From the NCBI GenBank assembly GCA_022457065.1, contig JAJGBQ010000005.1, positions 1,984,001 to 2,048,000 on the forward strand: 64,000 nucleotides of DNA, read 5' to 3'. The notes beneath the pieces are model-generated. The model was not told the DNA's origin. It searched no databases and saw nothing but the letters and a program-made list of their open reading frames with translations. Source of the stretch: Curvularia sp. ZM96. Its lineage: Eukaryota; Ascomycota; Dothideomycetes; Pleosporales; Pleosporaceae. The position numbers and the translations under genes were made by a program. This document shows positions 46,228 to 57,963 of this stretch, in pieces (positions within the stretch are counted from its first letter, which is position 1; each line of letters opens with the position of its first letter).

Positions 46228-49200
46228 GTTTGACTAGATGGATGTTGTATTGTTGGATAGGACTGTTTAGTATACTTCATTGTAATACCATAATTTACTC
46301 TGAACACAAGCATGAAAGCTTTGGGGATTTAAAGCCAGAGCCTCTCATTAAAATGATGCAACACCTCGTGAATTTGATTGACTTTGGCGATGCTTTCAAC
46401 AACCGGGGGAACGAGGACATCGATTTTTGAGTGTGCTTAAAGCGGGTGTAGTACATGTATCTCATAGGTAGAAGACACAAAAGATAGAGATGTTTTGGCT
46501 TTGCTTGATCCACTGCTCAGGGTATGATTTACAAACAAACGGTACGACTCTATTCAACGAAGATATCCAATCGAAAGCGAGTTGGTATGACGAGGAGCGG
46601 ACAGAAGATGATGGATAGAGCTGAGAAATGTTGAGCGGAGAGAGAATGATGCTTTGAGCGTCTTGGGCACAGAGACTTGTTCCGCGTTACAGCATGTACA
46701 GATAAACAGTTGGGTTTTACTGCTTAATTTCAGTTTCACATGATGGACTACTGGGATTTGTTACTCGCAAGCATGCATTGAGTAGATTTAGCAATTCATT
46801 ACAACCAGAACCCACTCTCCACCATTCAATATAGGAAACGATCGCATGAGATTGAGCCAGTGATGGCTGACACATCGCCACACTCTTATCGCGTGCAAGA
46901 AACGTGATTTTGGCGTAACGTTTCAAACCGTACACTTCACGCACGATCACTAGCCTGTGGGTATATATATATATAGTGCCTACGCGGAACTACAAGACTT
47001 GAAAAACACGGTACAAGCAATAGGTAGGCAGTAGTCGTATTACTTACAAGCTGCTTCGCTAGTAGGTCATTTGTAGCAATAGAAATTAGGTATTAGCGAA
47101 AGTAAGCAGTAACAGGGTTAGATCCTTACTAGGTAGTCTACACGGTGACTTGACGGCCATAACAAGTCAAAAAGATCGACATAGGAACACCTGTTTCTGG
47201 GTAATTTCCCTGAATTAGGGGGCAGTGTAGAGAGTTGAAAAGTTGTATTACTATGTATAGTGGGGTTTTCTTTTTTGAGTGATTTTAGGACTAATCTTAA
47301 AAGTCTATCAAGCCAAGGAGCTGCCGGGATGGTCGAGTTTAGCATCTACCTGATCTCCCTGATTTAACGACAGATCACCTGGGCATTGCTGCTTTGATCC
47401 ATGCGTTCAACGGTGCCGGCAGATTTCAGCTGGTAACATCTCGGTGAATGTGCCTCCAGACTTGAAGCGGGAGTTTGCCGTTACTATCAGACGATACGTG
47501 CTATAGCCAACTAGGCTATTTTAGAGAGGTTCGCACACAGACCTTCCTTACAGTAGAGGGTTCTGGCCATCACCGTGTTCTCTGGTCGGCTGCAAAGTGA
47601 ACCCTCTCCGCTCAATTAGATCGTCAGGGCAGTCAGCGTCGCCCTTGATTTTGTTTTGTTTTTAACGTCCACACATGGTTCTCCACAAGGGTTTGTTACT
47701 TGGTTGATTCAGACTTGCTTTTGATACATAAGATTCTCTGGTCGTCGATCGACAGGTACGACACTCCAGCGAGTACGAGTTTGGCGATATCCCGAAGAAG
47801 TAATATCAACAAACTTTATCGCAAGGAAGCTCAGCTTCAAAGACATACAACGCTGATTTGCACTTTCTTTTCCAAGCGATACTCCCTCATGCTAGCTGTT
47901 AGGAGATGAAGATGAGTAAGATCTAGCAGGATATATTAGTTTATTTCAAATAGTTAGTATAGATTTACCGTGTTTCATCCAATCTTGAATAGCCATCTGC
48001 TGCTAAATGAACAATAGCTCCCTCCCAGAACAGCTAGTCAACTAGTTCGCTGTAGTTGTGAATGCAGAGCTGTCTCCTATCCTGATAGTGAAAAGCGCAA
48101 TGATAGCTGTGACAACAACACTAGCACATGCACTCTAGATGCGGATGCACTGCACATTTATTTCAAAGATACGGGTTACACGTGTATTGCTCACTGAATT
48201 AACAGCTTCAGCCGGGGCCAAAGGGTCGCTTAGCTTGTGCGACCGGTGGGTTCAGGTTGATGTTTTCTTTTGGTGGAGTGAGGCTGATCTTCAGCTCCAA
48301 CAGTGACTGATTGATTGTGGAGAAAAGTGCGCAGGGACGTTAAGGTTTCAAGTAAGGCATATGAATGAATCCATTGTTTGACCGAAAGCTAGAATACGAA
48401 GTAGTTCGTATGGTTCGCCTTAGGCTGGAACGCACATGTGATAGTTGATAACACAAACTGCCTCAGTATAATGTACTTCGTATCTTGCTTGTTCTCTTGG
48501 CGTGCATGTAACAGCAGGGTTTTGAAACAACAAAATTCTTTATCGTTTCTCAAAAATTCGAAATGAATACGAGCCGTTGTTCTACGTATAGCGACAAGGG
48601 CAGAGCAGTGGCTTGAGCGTGACGCAACGCTACCAATGACGATTTACGCTACCAGCCACACGCAATAAACTAGTATCGTGAAGCTTGGGATTTCAATATC
48701 CTTGAACGAGTCGTATTGTTCAGCTGGGGTCCTTGGTATCTTGGACAGACAGTTAGTAGTCGCTCGGCTGATTGGCAGACTTGCCACGCAAATCGAGATC
48801 TTCCAAACAGAAGCGGATGGAAACCCTTCGGCCTAACTTTCGGCTCCGCCCAGCGTTGCCCAGGCGCAGGGTAGCTAGCGACCAAGGAACCCCGCCAACC
48901 GTCATCGTGAACTGGAGGCCAACTCCACCACGGCCGACTGTGAACACGTCTTGTGCTACCTACGGTACCGACACACGCTTCCACAGCAGTGCGCTCTCAC
49001 TCAGCACCACATGACTCAACTCGGCCTTTGCTACGCAAAGTCCGAGCACGCAACCACACCTGACCACGCGGCCCAATAGAACCAACCCACTCATCACGTA
49101 CATTGGTTGCGACGCAGATCTCTCGAAAATCGCCATAAGCTTTCGCTCGCACGCACATCGGAGACAGCAAGCGATTGCCTATCCCCACACTCGCAACACG

Positions 49201-49848
49201 ACCCCCCAGGCCATGGAGCAGAGGGATGCTGTTAGTCAGAGTCTTAGCGGGCGATAGACAAGAAGGTCCAGGCCCGCGGATGCTGCGACACAAGCAGCGC
49301 TAAAAGCACAAGGGCGACACGCTGCTTGGCTGGGCTGGCGGAGAGCCAAAGGTTATGGGCGAGGATATGGGGCGCGGAGCCTTGGAGCCTAAGACGCGCT
49401 GCATGAACCACTTATCGCCGCCGTCCGGGCGCACCACGGCGGCACACTTGAGCTGCATCGGGGAGACTTGCCACGCGTTGTGCAGCCCCGACGCCGAATC
49501 AGCGCTGTTAGGCGGAGGCACGGAGATAGCGCCCCGCAACCCTTGTTACTCGTACGCCCCTGATTGGTTCCGCCCGGGGCTGTGGATAATACGGTGCTTG
49601 GATTGTCGGGGATAGGGTTTTGGGTTGGTAAGGGCTACATGGGTCGAGCTTGGGGTGATGAGTGGCATGTTGTTTGCCTGTGCGATAGGGCCTGAGAGTT
49701 GTCAGTATATAGATAGGTCCATGTCCCCGCTGATGCTGATGGAACTAGAACATCGTCGACTTCCTAGATCAGACTCACTGCTCCATCTTCCTACTCACTT
49801 CTCGAGTCATACACAACCACCACTACCTACCACACTACCATCAACAAC
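46228..49848. other. Gene-poor, AT-richer stretch (3.6 kb)
   Basis: No gene or RNA recognised. It holds a TA run at about 46962-46975 and a 9-bp inverted repeat, AGAGGGTTC (47555-47563) and GAACCCTCT (47599-47607), 35 nt apart. Base composition from 46.9 to 48.7 kb looks more AT-rich than the genes. I could not identify a transposon relic by eye. Confidence 0.45.
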
Positions 49849-50049
49849 ATGTCTTCTCCAGCACCCCAATACGTCTATGTACCCAACCTCGTCGGTGGAC
49901 AGATGCTCCGCCTCCCAGTTGAAGACGACTCCTCCGAGAGCCAAAGCACCATCTCCCAGCAACCCATCGCCAGCCCCACGCTCTCCTCGCGATACACGCG
50001 CGACACTTCCCCCTCGCCCAGCGTCGAGAGCGTCGAGTCTGAGGAGTAA
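49849..50049 (+). CDS. Small protein, 66 aa, unknown function
   Basis: A short frame beginning MSSPAPQYVYVPNLVGGQML and ending SPSVESVESEE. The start follows a CA/CT-rich leader (CACTACC...CATCAACAAC ATG) much like that of expressed fungal genes. The first 25 residues have mixed hydrophobic and aromatic content (YVYVPNLVGGQMLRLPV); the rest is Ser/Pro/Glu-rich and probably disordered. There is no signal peptide, which argues against a secreted effector. Evidence is leader quality and protein-like N-terminus only; expression would settle it. Confidence 0.5.
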   Translation: MSSPAPQYVYVPNLVGGQMLRLPVEDDSSESQSTISQQPIASPTLSSRYTRDTSPSPSVESVESEE

Positions 50050-52706
50050 TGAGCTCATCATGCCCCACGTGGAGAGATGAGAGACAAAAAGAGTGACGGC
50101 AAGGCTTGACCGGAGAGCCTCGCCTGCAGCCCAACAGATACCAAGAACGGGGAAGCCTGAAACTAGTGGCGGAGAGGGACAATATTGCCAAGTCCTCTCG
50201 ACAACAATCCTCCACCACGAGTCAGACACGACATCCAAGCACGGGAGGAGTGGAATGACATCATTTTTTGTCGTTCTCCTCAACCCCAAACACCCTACAT
50301 CGCTTACATGCACCCTTTTTTTCCATTACAAAGAAAGATTGTGCTTATTTCCCCTCCGTCAGAAATGTCCGTTTGAGTCGGACCGAGAGCGATGGATTCC
50401 CAACGGATGAAACCTGGAATGCAGATTGGAGGACAGAGGGAGCCGGTGTGTGGGGAAAAGCAAGGGAAAAGTTTTCTTTCTTTGGAGATACCTTTTTTGT
50501 TCGTTACTTTTTTTTTGTGGTCTTGGCTGGCATAATATCAGAGTCTAGGAGGAAGCTTGGCTCGGTTAGAGAGAGGGGCATGGGTGATCGCTGCATTGTT
50601 GGGGGAACAGAGCACGCGGGCTCTTGGCGAGGTTGTGCGGGGGTTCGATCTCTTTCTTGCTAACCCAATAGTAAGCTGATTCAGGAACTTGGAACACAGG
50701 ACCGATCGGTCGGACTGTCAGTATGACCTAGTAATGTAATAATACCTGTACATTGTCGTGTTGTCACTTGATTTGCTTTGACCATTTGTCCGTTGGTTTG
50801 TGCGCATGTCTTGTGACTTATTTGCTTGGTACTTGCGTTCAGAGACCGTGCATGTGGCTTTCATACGTATGAGTTGGGTTTCGGCCAGTAAAGCTCGGAT
50901 AGCCGCATGCATCGTCATGCGTGAGGTGGAAAAAGAAAGTGAATGCGGAAGTCTAGGTCTCGCGTTCTGCATACAATACGAACTAGGTCATGTAGTTTGG
51001 ATGGAATGTCACAATATAGTCCCACAATTCTGAGGTCCGAACTCTCTCCAGCATCATCTTGACCTGGAAGCTCAGTTCAGTTGGGCCACGTAGGCCTTAC
51101 TCGTGTAATGATTATGCCCAATTGGGCCTCTTTTTTCTCTGTGCAAGTTTTTGAACAGCTGATATGTGCAGCACTTCGCGATACTTCACACTGCATATTT
51201 CTTGCATCTGTAGGCGTCACAAGGACCAAGTGTACCATGGGCATGCATATTCAAGTCCAAGCTTTTCAATGCTGTGGCTGATCGAGATGGAATCAGGAGG
51301 TGTCGAACATGCTCCAGCATGCTGTGATAACCAAGCTGTCAAGTTGCTGATGTTGACATAGAGAAGGTCTGAGACGTCTTCTTTATGGTCATGTGTTCGT
51401 TAAACGATGAATGTGGTACTAGAGAAACAATGTGAGAGTTCTGAGCATTACTTTTCACTATTGGGCGCGCGGGTATACCCCTGTATACACTTGCAGACGC
51501 ACTAATATTACAAAAGAACTGCGTAAAAGAAACTTTCTCAATACCAAGTGAAGCGAATATCGTCTTCCGATCACCTCGATTTCTTGACCACGTCCGAATC
51601 TCCTGCACGACGATAACTGTACCTGTCTTTCCGAAAGTTCCCGGGCCGATCGATCTGCTAAGCAACGGAATGCAGATGTGCTGTTGTGCTAGTCGCTTCG
51701 TTGGACTACTGCAAAGTCATGTTTCTTTTGCCCAGCCTGCATTCCATTCCCGCTATGCCGGCAATCGCGTTTGAGTACCAGACAATGAGCAGAAGCCCGT
51801 TGCAAGGCTGGAAGAAGACGTCACCCGCTTCCTGCGAAGTCACATTACACCATCAATAAGTGACCAATACTCATTGTCAATAATTTGCTCAGTAGTCACG
51901 GACACTCAGTCTGCTATCTCTTACGAGGACATGGATGTGGAGCTGTAAGTCTTCGCAAAGCAGCCTCACTTTTCACCTCTACTACTAAAAAAAATTACAA
52001 CAACGAAAGATCGGAAATTAAGTAAACCTCTCTGGAGCTGAACAAGATGACGCCCTAGCTTCCTTTCTCGTTCTTATTTTTCTTGTTTATTTGTAGTCAT
52101 TCATGACGCTAGGTATTGTTGCATTCTACCTACTTGTTAGCAGTCCCTACGGGTTAGTAGTAAACCGCCTACATGTTAGTACCTTCAATACCTAGTGTCT
52201 TTTTAGTGTGATAGAAGGCTACCTAACTAATACTAAGAGGAGAAGTTTGTTTGATAGTGGGATGCAGGATTCTGTGGTGTATGTAGGGCATGGTAAGAGA
52301 GACTAGGTAGATTCCAAAGCCGGAATGTCCGCCTCGTTTGTTTGACCTGAGTGAAAAATTCGTGTGTCTCAATTCAAGGTTATGGTACCTACACCCTATG
52401 CATTCAAGAAATTCCTGTGATAGTGAAATGTGCTCGACACTTCTGGGGATCAGCCGTGCTGTGCAAAGTCTTAGCGCTCTAAGTTTAAGGCAGACGCGGT
52501 AGTGTGAATGGAGCAAACAGCATGAGCATATATGAACCATGAACGTCCTGCGAAACAACCGATACTGTATGCATAACCTGAGAAGATTCTGAAATAACAC
52601 TGTGAACTTTCCAAAGAATTCCAATCATCACTAAAACTCAACCTCGCTCGATAACTCTCATTACATCACCCAAACAGTTGAGACCCCTGAAACAACCTCC
52701 ATCGCG
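50050..52706. other. Gene-poor stretch (2.7 kb)
   Basis: No supported gene. A minus-strand frame at 51339-51665 has a weak resemblance to a protein-kinase glycine loop (GPGTFGKTGTV) followed later by HIVSLV, but lacks catalytic residues. The part from 52010 to 52250 is AT-rich with repeated CCTAC/AGGTAG-like words. Confidence 0.45.
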
Positions 52707-53375
52707 ATGATCATCCTTGATATTCCAATCTACTACCAAGACTCTGCATACCTATCGTATCCTATTACCCCTCGGTATCCCACAACAACAGCCGAGTACA
52801 TTGCTCTACCGCCATCTACCGATCCCTATATTGCAGCCCGGAATAACACTATAACCAAAGACGCTGTTGCATGGGGCTGGAAGGTCTATGACTTGGACGA
52901 AACCTTACCCAAGATGACGAATTGGTGGGCTCAGTATGAAGCTGCAGCAAGGGAAGAGTCATGGGACGATGATATCTGGCGCATCTGGCAGAGGGAGCAT
53001 GGAGTTAGGATTGCAGGGAAGCACGCGGAAAATGTTGATGACAGAAAAGAGAGTCCAAGCAAGGTGCGATTAGTCGTACGTAGTATGAAGAAAGTAGGAC
53101 AATGGGCTCAGAAATCGAGAGACACAACGGAGGAGGAGTTGAGACGGTACGAGGAGAGGAAGAAGAAGTTGCGAGAGGAGAGGAAACAGGAACTGCGATA
53201 TGAGGCACAAAAGAAAGGAAAAATGGCAGACGAGATACAGAAAGATACTGCTTCTGAGATGTCGCTGCCAGAGTCATTTATAGGAAGGCTTGAAGCGTGG
53301 AGAGGCGGCTCTGCAAATGTGAAGAAATACAATCCGCTGAAACTAACTCAGCATCCATGGCTATCCCAAAGATAG
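52707..53375 (+). CDS. Uncharacterised charged protein, 222 aa
   Basis: A single-exon frame starting MIILDIPIYYQDSAYLSYPI. The N-terminal 100 residues are rich in aromatic and aliphatic residues with AVAWGWKVYDLDETLPKM and WDDDIWRIWQREHGV, suggesting a folded part. Residues 139-175 are an uninterrupted charged helix (EEELRRYEERKKKLREERK), likely coiled coil. The C-terminus ends with NPLKLTQHPWLSQR. I recognise no family. It converges on the RapZ-C-like gene, with only 59 bases between stops, so their transcripts probably overlap. Confidence 0.72.
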   Translation: MIILDIPIYYQDSAYLSYPITPRYPTTTAEYIALPPSTDPYIAARNNTITKDAVAWGWKVYDLDETLPKMTNWWAQYEAAAREESWDDDIWRIWQREHGVRIAGKHAENVDDRKESPSKVRLVVRSMKKVGQWAQKSRDTTEEELRRYEERKKKLREERKQELRYEAQKKGKMADEIQKDTASEMSLPESFIGRLEAWRGGSANVKKYNPLKLTQHPWLSQR

Positions 53376-53434
53376 AACTTTTCCTATCCCACCACCTCCA
53401 ATAAAAGCAAACTCCACGCGAACAACTCCTCGCT

Positions 53435-54055
53435 TCAGCCCTCCCTGCACTTCTCATCCCCTACCTCCGTCTTACTCTCTTTCCTCTTTCCTTCTCTCCC
53501 TCGACTCTTCTCGCTCCTCACCCTCTTCATTTCCTCAACCCCGCTCGTCAAATCCCGATGCTTAACACTGACCTCCCACTCCCCTTTCTCACACCACTGC
53601 ACTTGTCCCAACTTCTCCGCAAACGCTACACTGCGATGATGTCCACTGCCACACAGACATCCCACTCTCACGACAGCCGTTTTGCCCGCCCGACTAGCTC
53701 TTACATCCTCCACCTCCATGAGATTTCGGATCTCGTGTTCAGCGCGCTCAACTAGGGCACTGAAGGAGCTACGGCCCATGAGCTCATCTTGCAGAGCAGT
53801 ATCGAGCCCCGTGCATGTTTTGCGGATTTCATGGGACGGGTTGTTGGTTATGCGACAGTCGTATTCAAGGTCTGGTTTAGGAGAAGGTGGACTGAAACGA
53901 TCATAAGACGTTATCTCGAGGATTGGTCGCTTGGGCTGTGATGGGGTTTCTTCTGAACGCTTGGCTTCTTGTGTCGAAGAAGAAGATTCCTCTCCTGTCG
54001 GAGGAACTAACCGAATATCTTTTACTTTCGAGGCAAGGCTCGATAATATAGTCAT
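53435..54055 (-). CDS. RapZ C-terminal-domain-like protein, 206 aa
   Basis: The middle of this protein resembles the C-terminal domain of bacterial RapZ (UPF0042), which in E. coli senses glucosamine-6-phosphate and steers small-RNA decay. Matching elements, in order, are ILEITSYDRFSPPSP (about 45-59), TGLD (82-85), VVRVGCLCGSGHHRSVAFAE (128-147), the counterpart of the bacterial GCTGG-HRSV signature, and SVKHRDLT (163-170). The N-terminal P-loop kinase domain of RapZ is absent. The N-terminus is Ser/Glu-rich and the C-terminal 35 residues are very basic and charged. It is a single exon; the start ATG is at 54055. The biochemical role in fungi is unknown to me. Confidence 0.8.
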   Translation of the reverse strand: MTILSSLASKVKDIRLVPPTGEESSSSTQEAKRSEETPSQPKRPILEITSYDRFSPPSPKPDLEYDCRITNNPSHEIRKTCTGLDTALQDELMGRSSFSALVERAEHEIRNLMEVEDVRASRAGKTAVVRVGCLCGSGHHRSVAFAEKLGQVQWCEKGEWEVSVKHRDLTSGVEEMKRVRSEKSRGREGKRKESKTEVGDEKCREG

Positions 54056-55691
54056 GGTGTGCAGGGAGTGTTGAGAATAACGTATTTCTGGTGTAACAGG
54101 TGGTTTGAGAGGCTAGACGCCTATAGGTTTGCAAAAACAGTTCACAAACCCGGGATTTGCGCTGAGTATGCAATCATAATCGGTCACGATAGGTCTTTTT
54201 GTGTTGACTCTGGGCGAAGGAGGAAATTGGTTTCACCCCATATAAAATGTGCCCATCGCGGGTCTAGAATTCTATTGGTGTATGACGTTGGGCCCCATGT
54301 AAAACACGTCATAGTACACAACATGGGATTTTGGCTATTTGGTGGGATTTTGGCTCCTTGATACTGTACCCAGCGCTTTGGAACGGTCGTAATTCGGTGG
54401 GTCGATGTTGCCTGTAATTTTGTCGCTTGTTCCGATCCCTGGCTTGGTCTGAATAGCTCCCCTTTCAACTCGAGCTCCTGTGCTGCTCTCGAATCCTTGC
54501 GCCTTTTCCCAAACAGAGGCTGGAGATTACTATCAAGCATTTCCGGCGCCTTATATATCCTTTTACTCAAACATCCAATCAGGTCCGAGCGGCTCATCGG
54601 GAAGAGACTGGGTTGATTGTGAGATGTCTTTGAAGCTAAGAAGACTTTGGCTGTTCTTATGATACGAGCGCATCCTTGAATCTAGTGCTAAGTCATTGGG
54701 CTATGCCGTGTCTTGCTTGTAGTTATCGAGCTGGTAGAAGAAGAGGAAGCTTTCATATCTGGATTATGCTCCTCAGTACTCAAGCAGCCTACAGAAGAAA
54801 TCGGGCTCTACTGGCGACAAATGACGCGATTGCTCCGGATGAACGATTCGCCTTTGCCCAGTAATGGATTCGATCTCACTGATCATGCGACCACTATTAC
54901 CAAGGATCGCTCAAGGTGGTGTTTCCGATGACGTAGACGTACTGAGAGCTTTCGAGGTGTGTTCAACTCAGAACACCGAGTATGATCGCTCCACTTGAGG
55001 CACGAAATCTGCCAGGGCACTAGGGGTAAATTGTCGGAATAGGAATTAATCCGCATGAAATCCAAGGCCTATATTCGGCAGTCTTTACAGTAAGTTTTGA
55101 ATAGAAGAGAAACAGTGATCGCTATTATTATGGCAAGATCCTGTGCTGACAATGTAGGCGATGCTTTATCCGATCTCACGGGTGTTTGAGACAGGGGAAA
55201 GCACCATTGTGGGGTTGATCTCCGATCCAGAAGATTGGGTTTCCAGTCTTTCGCTAACAGATGTGGTGCTCTCAACTACAGTAACTGCTTACGATGAGCC
55301 TGGCTCTACGACAAGTTTCTCTCTTTACAGCCTTCTTTGGAATCAAGACTACAGAAATTAACAAGTTTGAATAGTAATCGATCAGCTGAGAAACCCTGGT
55401 CGCTTTCCGAGAATGAGAACTTCCATGGAGTTGGATGGGAGATCGTCCATATTTACGGCAAACATGATCATTGCAGAGATTGAGGAACGCGACGTAGAAT
55501 GTGAATGATGAACCCTGATACAGGAAATGGCTGGCTTTCAGTTTGCATGTTCAGAGCAACCATGCATGCCATGGTCGGGGCTAATGCTCGAGTCTTGGCG
55601 AATGACTCAATCGCCGACGGCCCCTCCACCCCTCGTTCCAAAATATATCACAGGTAAATACAAAACACACCCGCATTCTATTACCGCCAAT
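54056..55691. other. Intergenic, no gene supported
   Basis: 1.6 kb. Short frames occur, without domains. An ATG at 55527 is in frame with the eIF2B-alpha gene and open to it. Confidence 0.45.
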
Positions 55692-56810
55692 ATGAGCGCC
55701 CAACCCGAGGCCACCAAGGCCGCCTTCGACATTGTCGCGACCTACCGCCGTATCCTGGAAGATGACCCCGAGCTTACTATGCCCGTCGCTGCCATTGAGG
55801 CGCTCGTCGAAGCAATTGCCCAGAGTTCCGTGTCGACCGTCGCCGAGACTCTTGATCTCCTTGAACGCCACACTGCCGCCCTAAAGGCTTCCATCGCAAA
55901 CCCCATTTCTCTTTCCGCCGGTACAGATCTCTTCCAGCGCTATCTGATCACCACGCTCAACCGCCCCGCCAGCCTGAACCTGGGTCCAGAGGATGACTTC
56001 CGCGCGATACGCAATCACCTACTTTCCAACGGAAAGCTCTTTGTAGACAGAGCAAAGCAGAGCAGAGAGAAAATAGCAAGTTTTGGCAAGCATTTCATTC
56101 GCGATGGCGCGACCGTGCTCACGAACGGTGGCTCGCGCGTGGTGGGTGCGCTCCTAAGAAGGGCAGCGGAATCAAGCACCCTTCGTTTCAAAGTCATCTA
56201 CGTCCTGCCTTCTGAGAATTCGCTTGACTCCAAGGAGAGTCTGCAGACTGTTGCCGACCTCCGCGAACACAACGTGCCGGTAGCCACGATCCCAGACTCA
56301 GCAGTTGCATACTCATTGGGCAAGGTCGACATGATCATTGTGGGCGCCGAAGGTGTTGTAGAAAACGGCGGTATTATATCACGCATGGGCACCTACCAGC
56401 TGGGAGTACTAGCTAAGAGCAAGGGCAAGCCATTTTATGTGGTAGCTGAGAGTCACAAATTCGTCAGACTGTATCCGCTTAGCCAGTTCGATCTGCCTAT
56501 TGAGCAGAAGGTCTTGGACTTCAAGGTGGCCGAGGATAGCAAAGGAGAACAACAGAACAAGGGAGAAGAGGGACAGCGAAATGTCTTCGACGAAGCCATT
56601 GCTGACATGACTGCAAAACAAGGCTCGACAGTCGCTCCACTCGATGCTCACGATGCTGTTGACTTTACTGTATGTTCCCCATATCAAATTTTCAAACCAT
56701 ATGCTGACCCGTCAAAATAGCCACCGGATCTGATCTCTGGAATCATCACGGAGTCGGGTGTGCTTACACCATCTGCCGTCTCTGAGGAGCTGATCAAGAT
56801 ATGGTTCTGA
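55692..56810 (+). CDS. gcn3: Translation initiation factor eIF2B subunit alpha, 355 aa
   Basis: The regulatory alpha subunit of the guanine-nucleotide exchange factor eIF2B; it senses phosphorylated eIF2 in the general amino-acid control response. Exons are 55692-56669 and 56721-56810, with a 51-nt intron just before PPDLISGIITESGVLTPSAV. Blocks include FDIVATYRRILEDDPELTMP, ATVLTNGGSRVVGALLRRAA, IPDSAVAYSLGKVDMIIVGA and VENGGIISRMGTYQLGVLAK, ending EELIKIWF, as expected. An E/K/Q-rich stretch (about 284-318) interrupts the C-terminal Rossmann part and makes the protein longer than the roughly 305-residue human and yeast forms. The frame is open upstream to ATG 55527; I prefer 55692 because the extension lacks family similarity. 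Confidence 0.96.
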
Positions 56811-57571
56811 GCCCTCTCTGAGCACTAAACTCCTCACACACTCCAGATATATTTATCCACCCGATCATCATGTCCAAGTCCAAATGCATTTTGACAGTTA
56901 CTCACGTCGGTGATAGGAACTTTGTCGGTACAGGCATCCGGACTACGCGCACTTAACGTCGCCCCGCGACCAGTGCAGCACATCACGAGACGCACTGCTT
57001 CATGTCGACATGACGTGCTAAGCTCAAGCGAATGGTTTTTTAGGTGGTTCATGTAATGACGGAAGTGAATCACAACACAATGGCGGACTGTTAATGGCAA
57101 AACAGTATTTGAACAAGGGGACAATGGCACGTGATACCCAGCAGAAACACTCAGTAGAAATGACAAAGCATTTCTTGCTTCTCAAAGAGACATCCTCATC
57201 AAAGATACCATTTTGGTGCACCTGAGTCTTCAAGCTTCCCAATTACACGCCTGCAATATATAGGCCTTCCGATTGCTCCTCTTAGAGATCTTCGAGACTT
57301 GAGATTACTGAATAAACCCAAGTGGAATCGATGCGCTTTCATAGTACGTATGTACAAGATCAAGTCGCACGCGGGAGCACAGATCATGCAAAATGAATGC
57401 TCAGATTCATTGAATAGTCTCAAACTACCTAGCCAAAATACCGGTACTCATGTGCTTGCCAACACCACCTACATCCGATCCGGCCGATAGACCGGCATTT
57501 TCATATACTCCACGCGTCCGCAAAACTAGATAGCCGCTCCTCGCACACAGATACATGCGACAGGGTGGTAC
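56811..57571. other. Intergenic, no gene seen
   Basis: 761 bp downstream of eIF2B-alpha. No gene or RNA recognised. Confidence 0.5.
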
Positions 57572-57745
57572 ATGGCGTATCCAGCTAGAAAGGAAGAGGT
57601 ACGGAAGCAAGCTGAGAAAGAGGAGCAGAAGTGCAAAAAGGCAGAAAAGGCTTCAGAGAAGGCGGCGAGGAGGGAAAAGGAGAAGCATGCGAGAGAGACT
57701 GGAACGAAAGGGCTTGTTTGTGATTCATATTCTTTTATGGGCTAG
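57572..57745 (+). CDS. Candidate small Lys/Glu-rich protein, 57 aa
   Basis: A short frame starting MAYPARKEEVRKQAEKEEQK and continuing with Lys/Glu/Ala repeats to a GLVCDSYSFMG end. The heptad-like charge pattern is protein-like and would form a helix. It could be a genuine microprotein, the last exon of a gene whose other parts I cannot see, or chance in an A/G-rich tract. It converges on RIO2, with 218 bp between stops. Confidence 0.3.
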   Translation: MAYPARKEEVRKQAEKEEQKCKKAEKASEKAARREKEKHARETGTKGLVCDSYSFMG

Positions 57746-57963
57746 TATGTATAGTTAGTAGTAGGATGAGAATGCGATGTTGGGAGCAATGTAGGGGTAT
57801 GCTATAGCAAGAGCAAAAATATACTAGAGTTGATCACTCAATCATGCAGGACATTTCTTTTCTCATATCTATGTATATCTCAGAAACCATTCTTTTTCTA
57901 GATGCAAATGGGTATCGCTGGAAAGGAGGAAGAAGACGAAGAGAATGTGTGTTAGATACCGAT

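Noticed and set aside
50590..50665. Possible tRNA B box (GGGTTCGATCTC)
   Set aside because: No matching A box at the right distance, and I could not form an acceptor stem or cloverleaf.
55527..55691. 55-residue N-terminal extension of eIF2B-alpha
   Set aside because: In frame and open, but unlike the family; MSAQPEATKAAFDIV fits the usual start.
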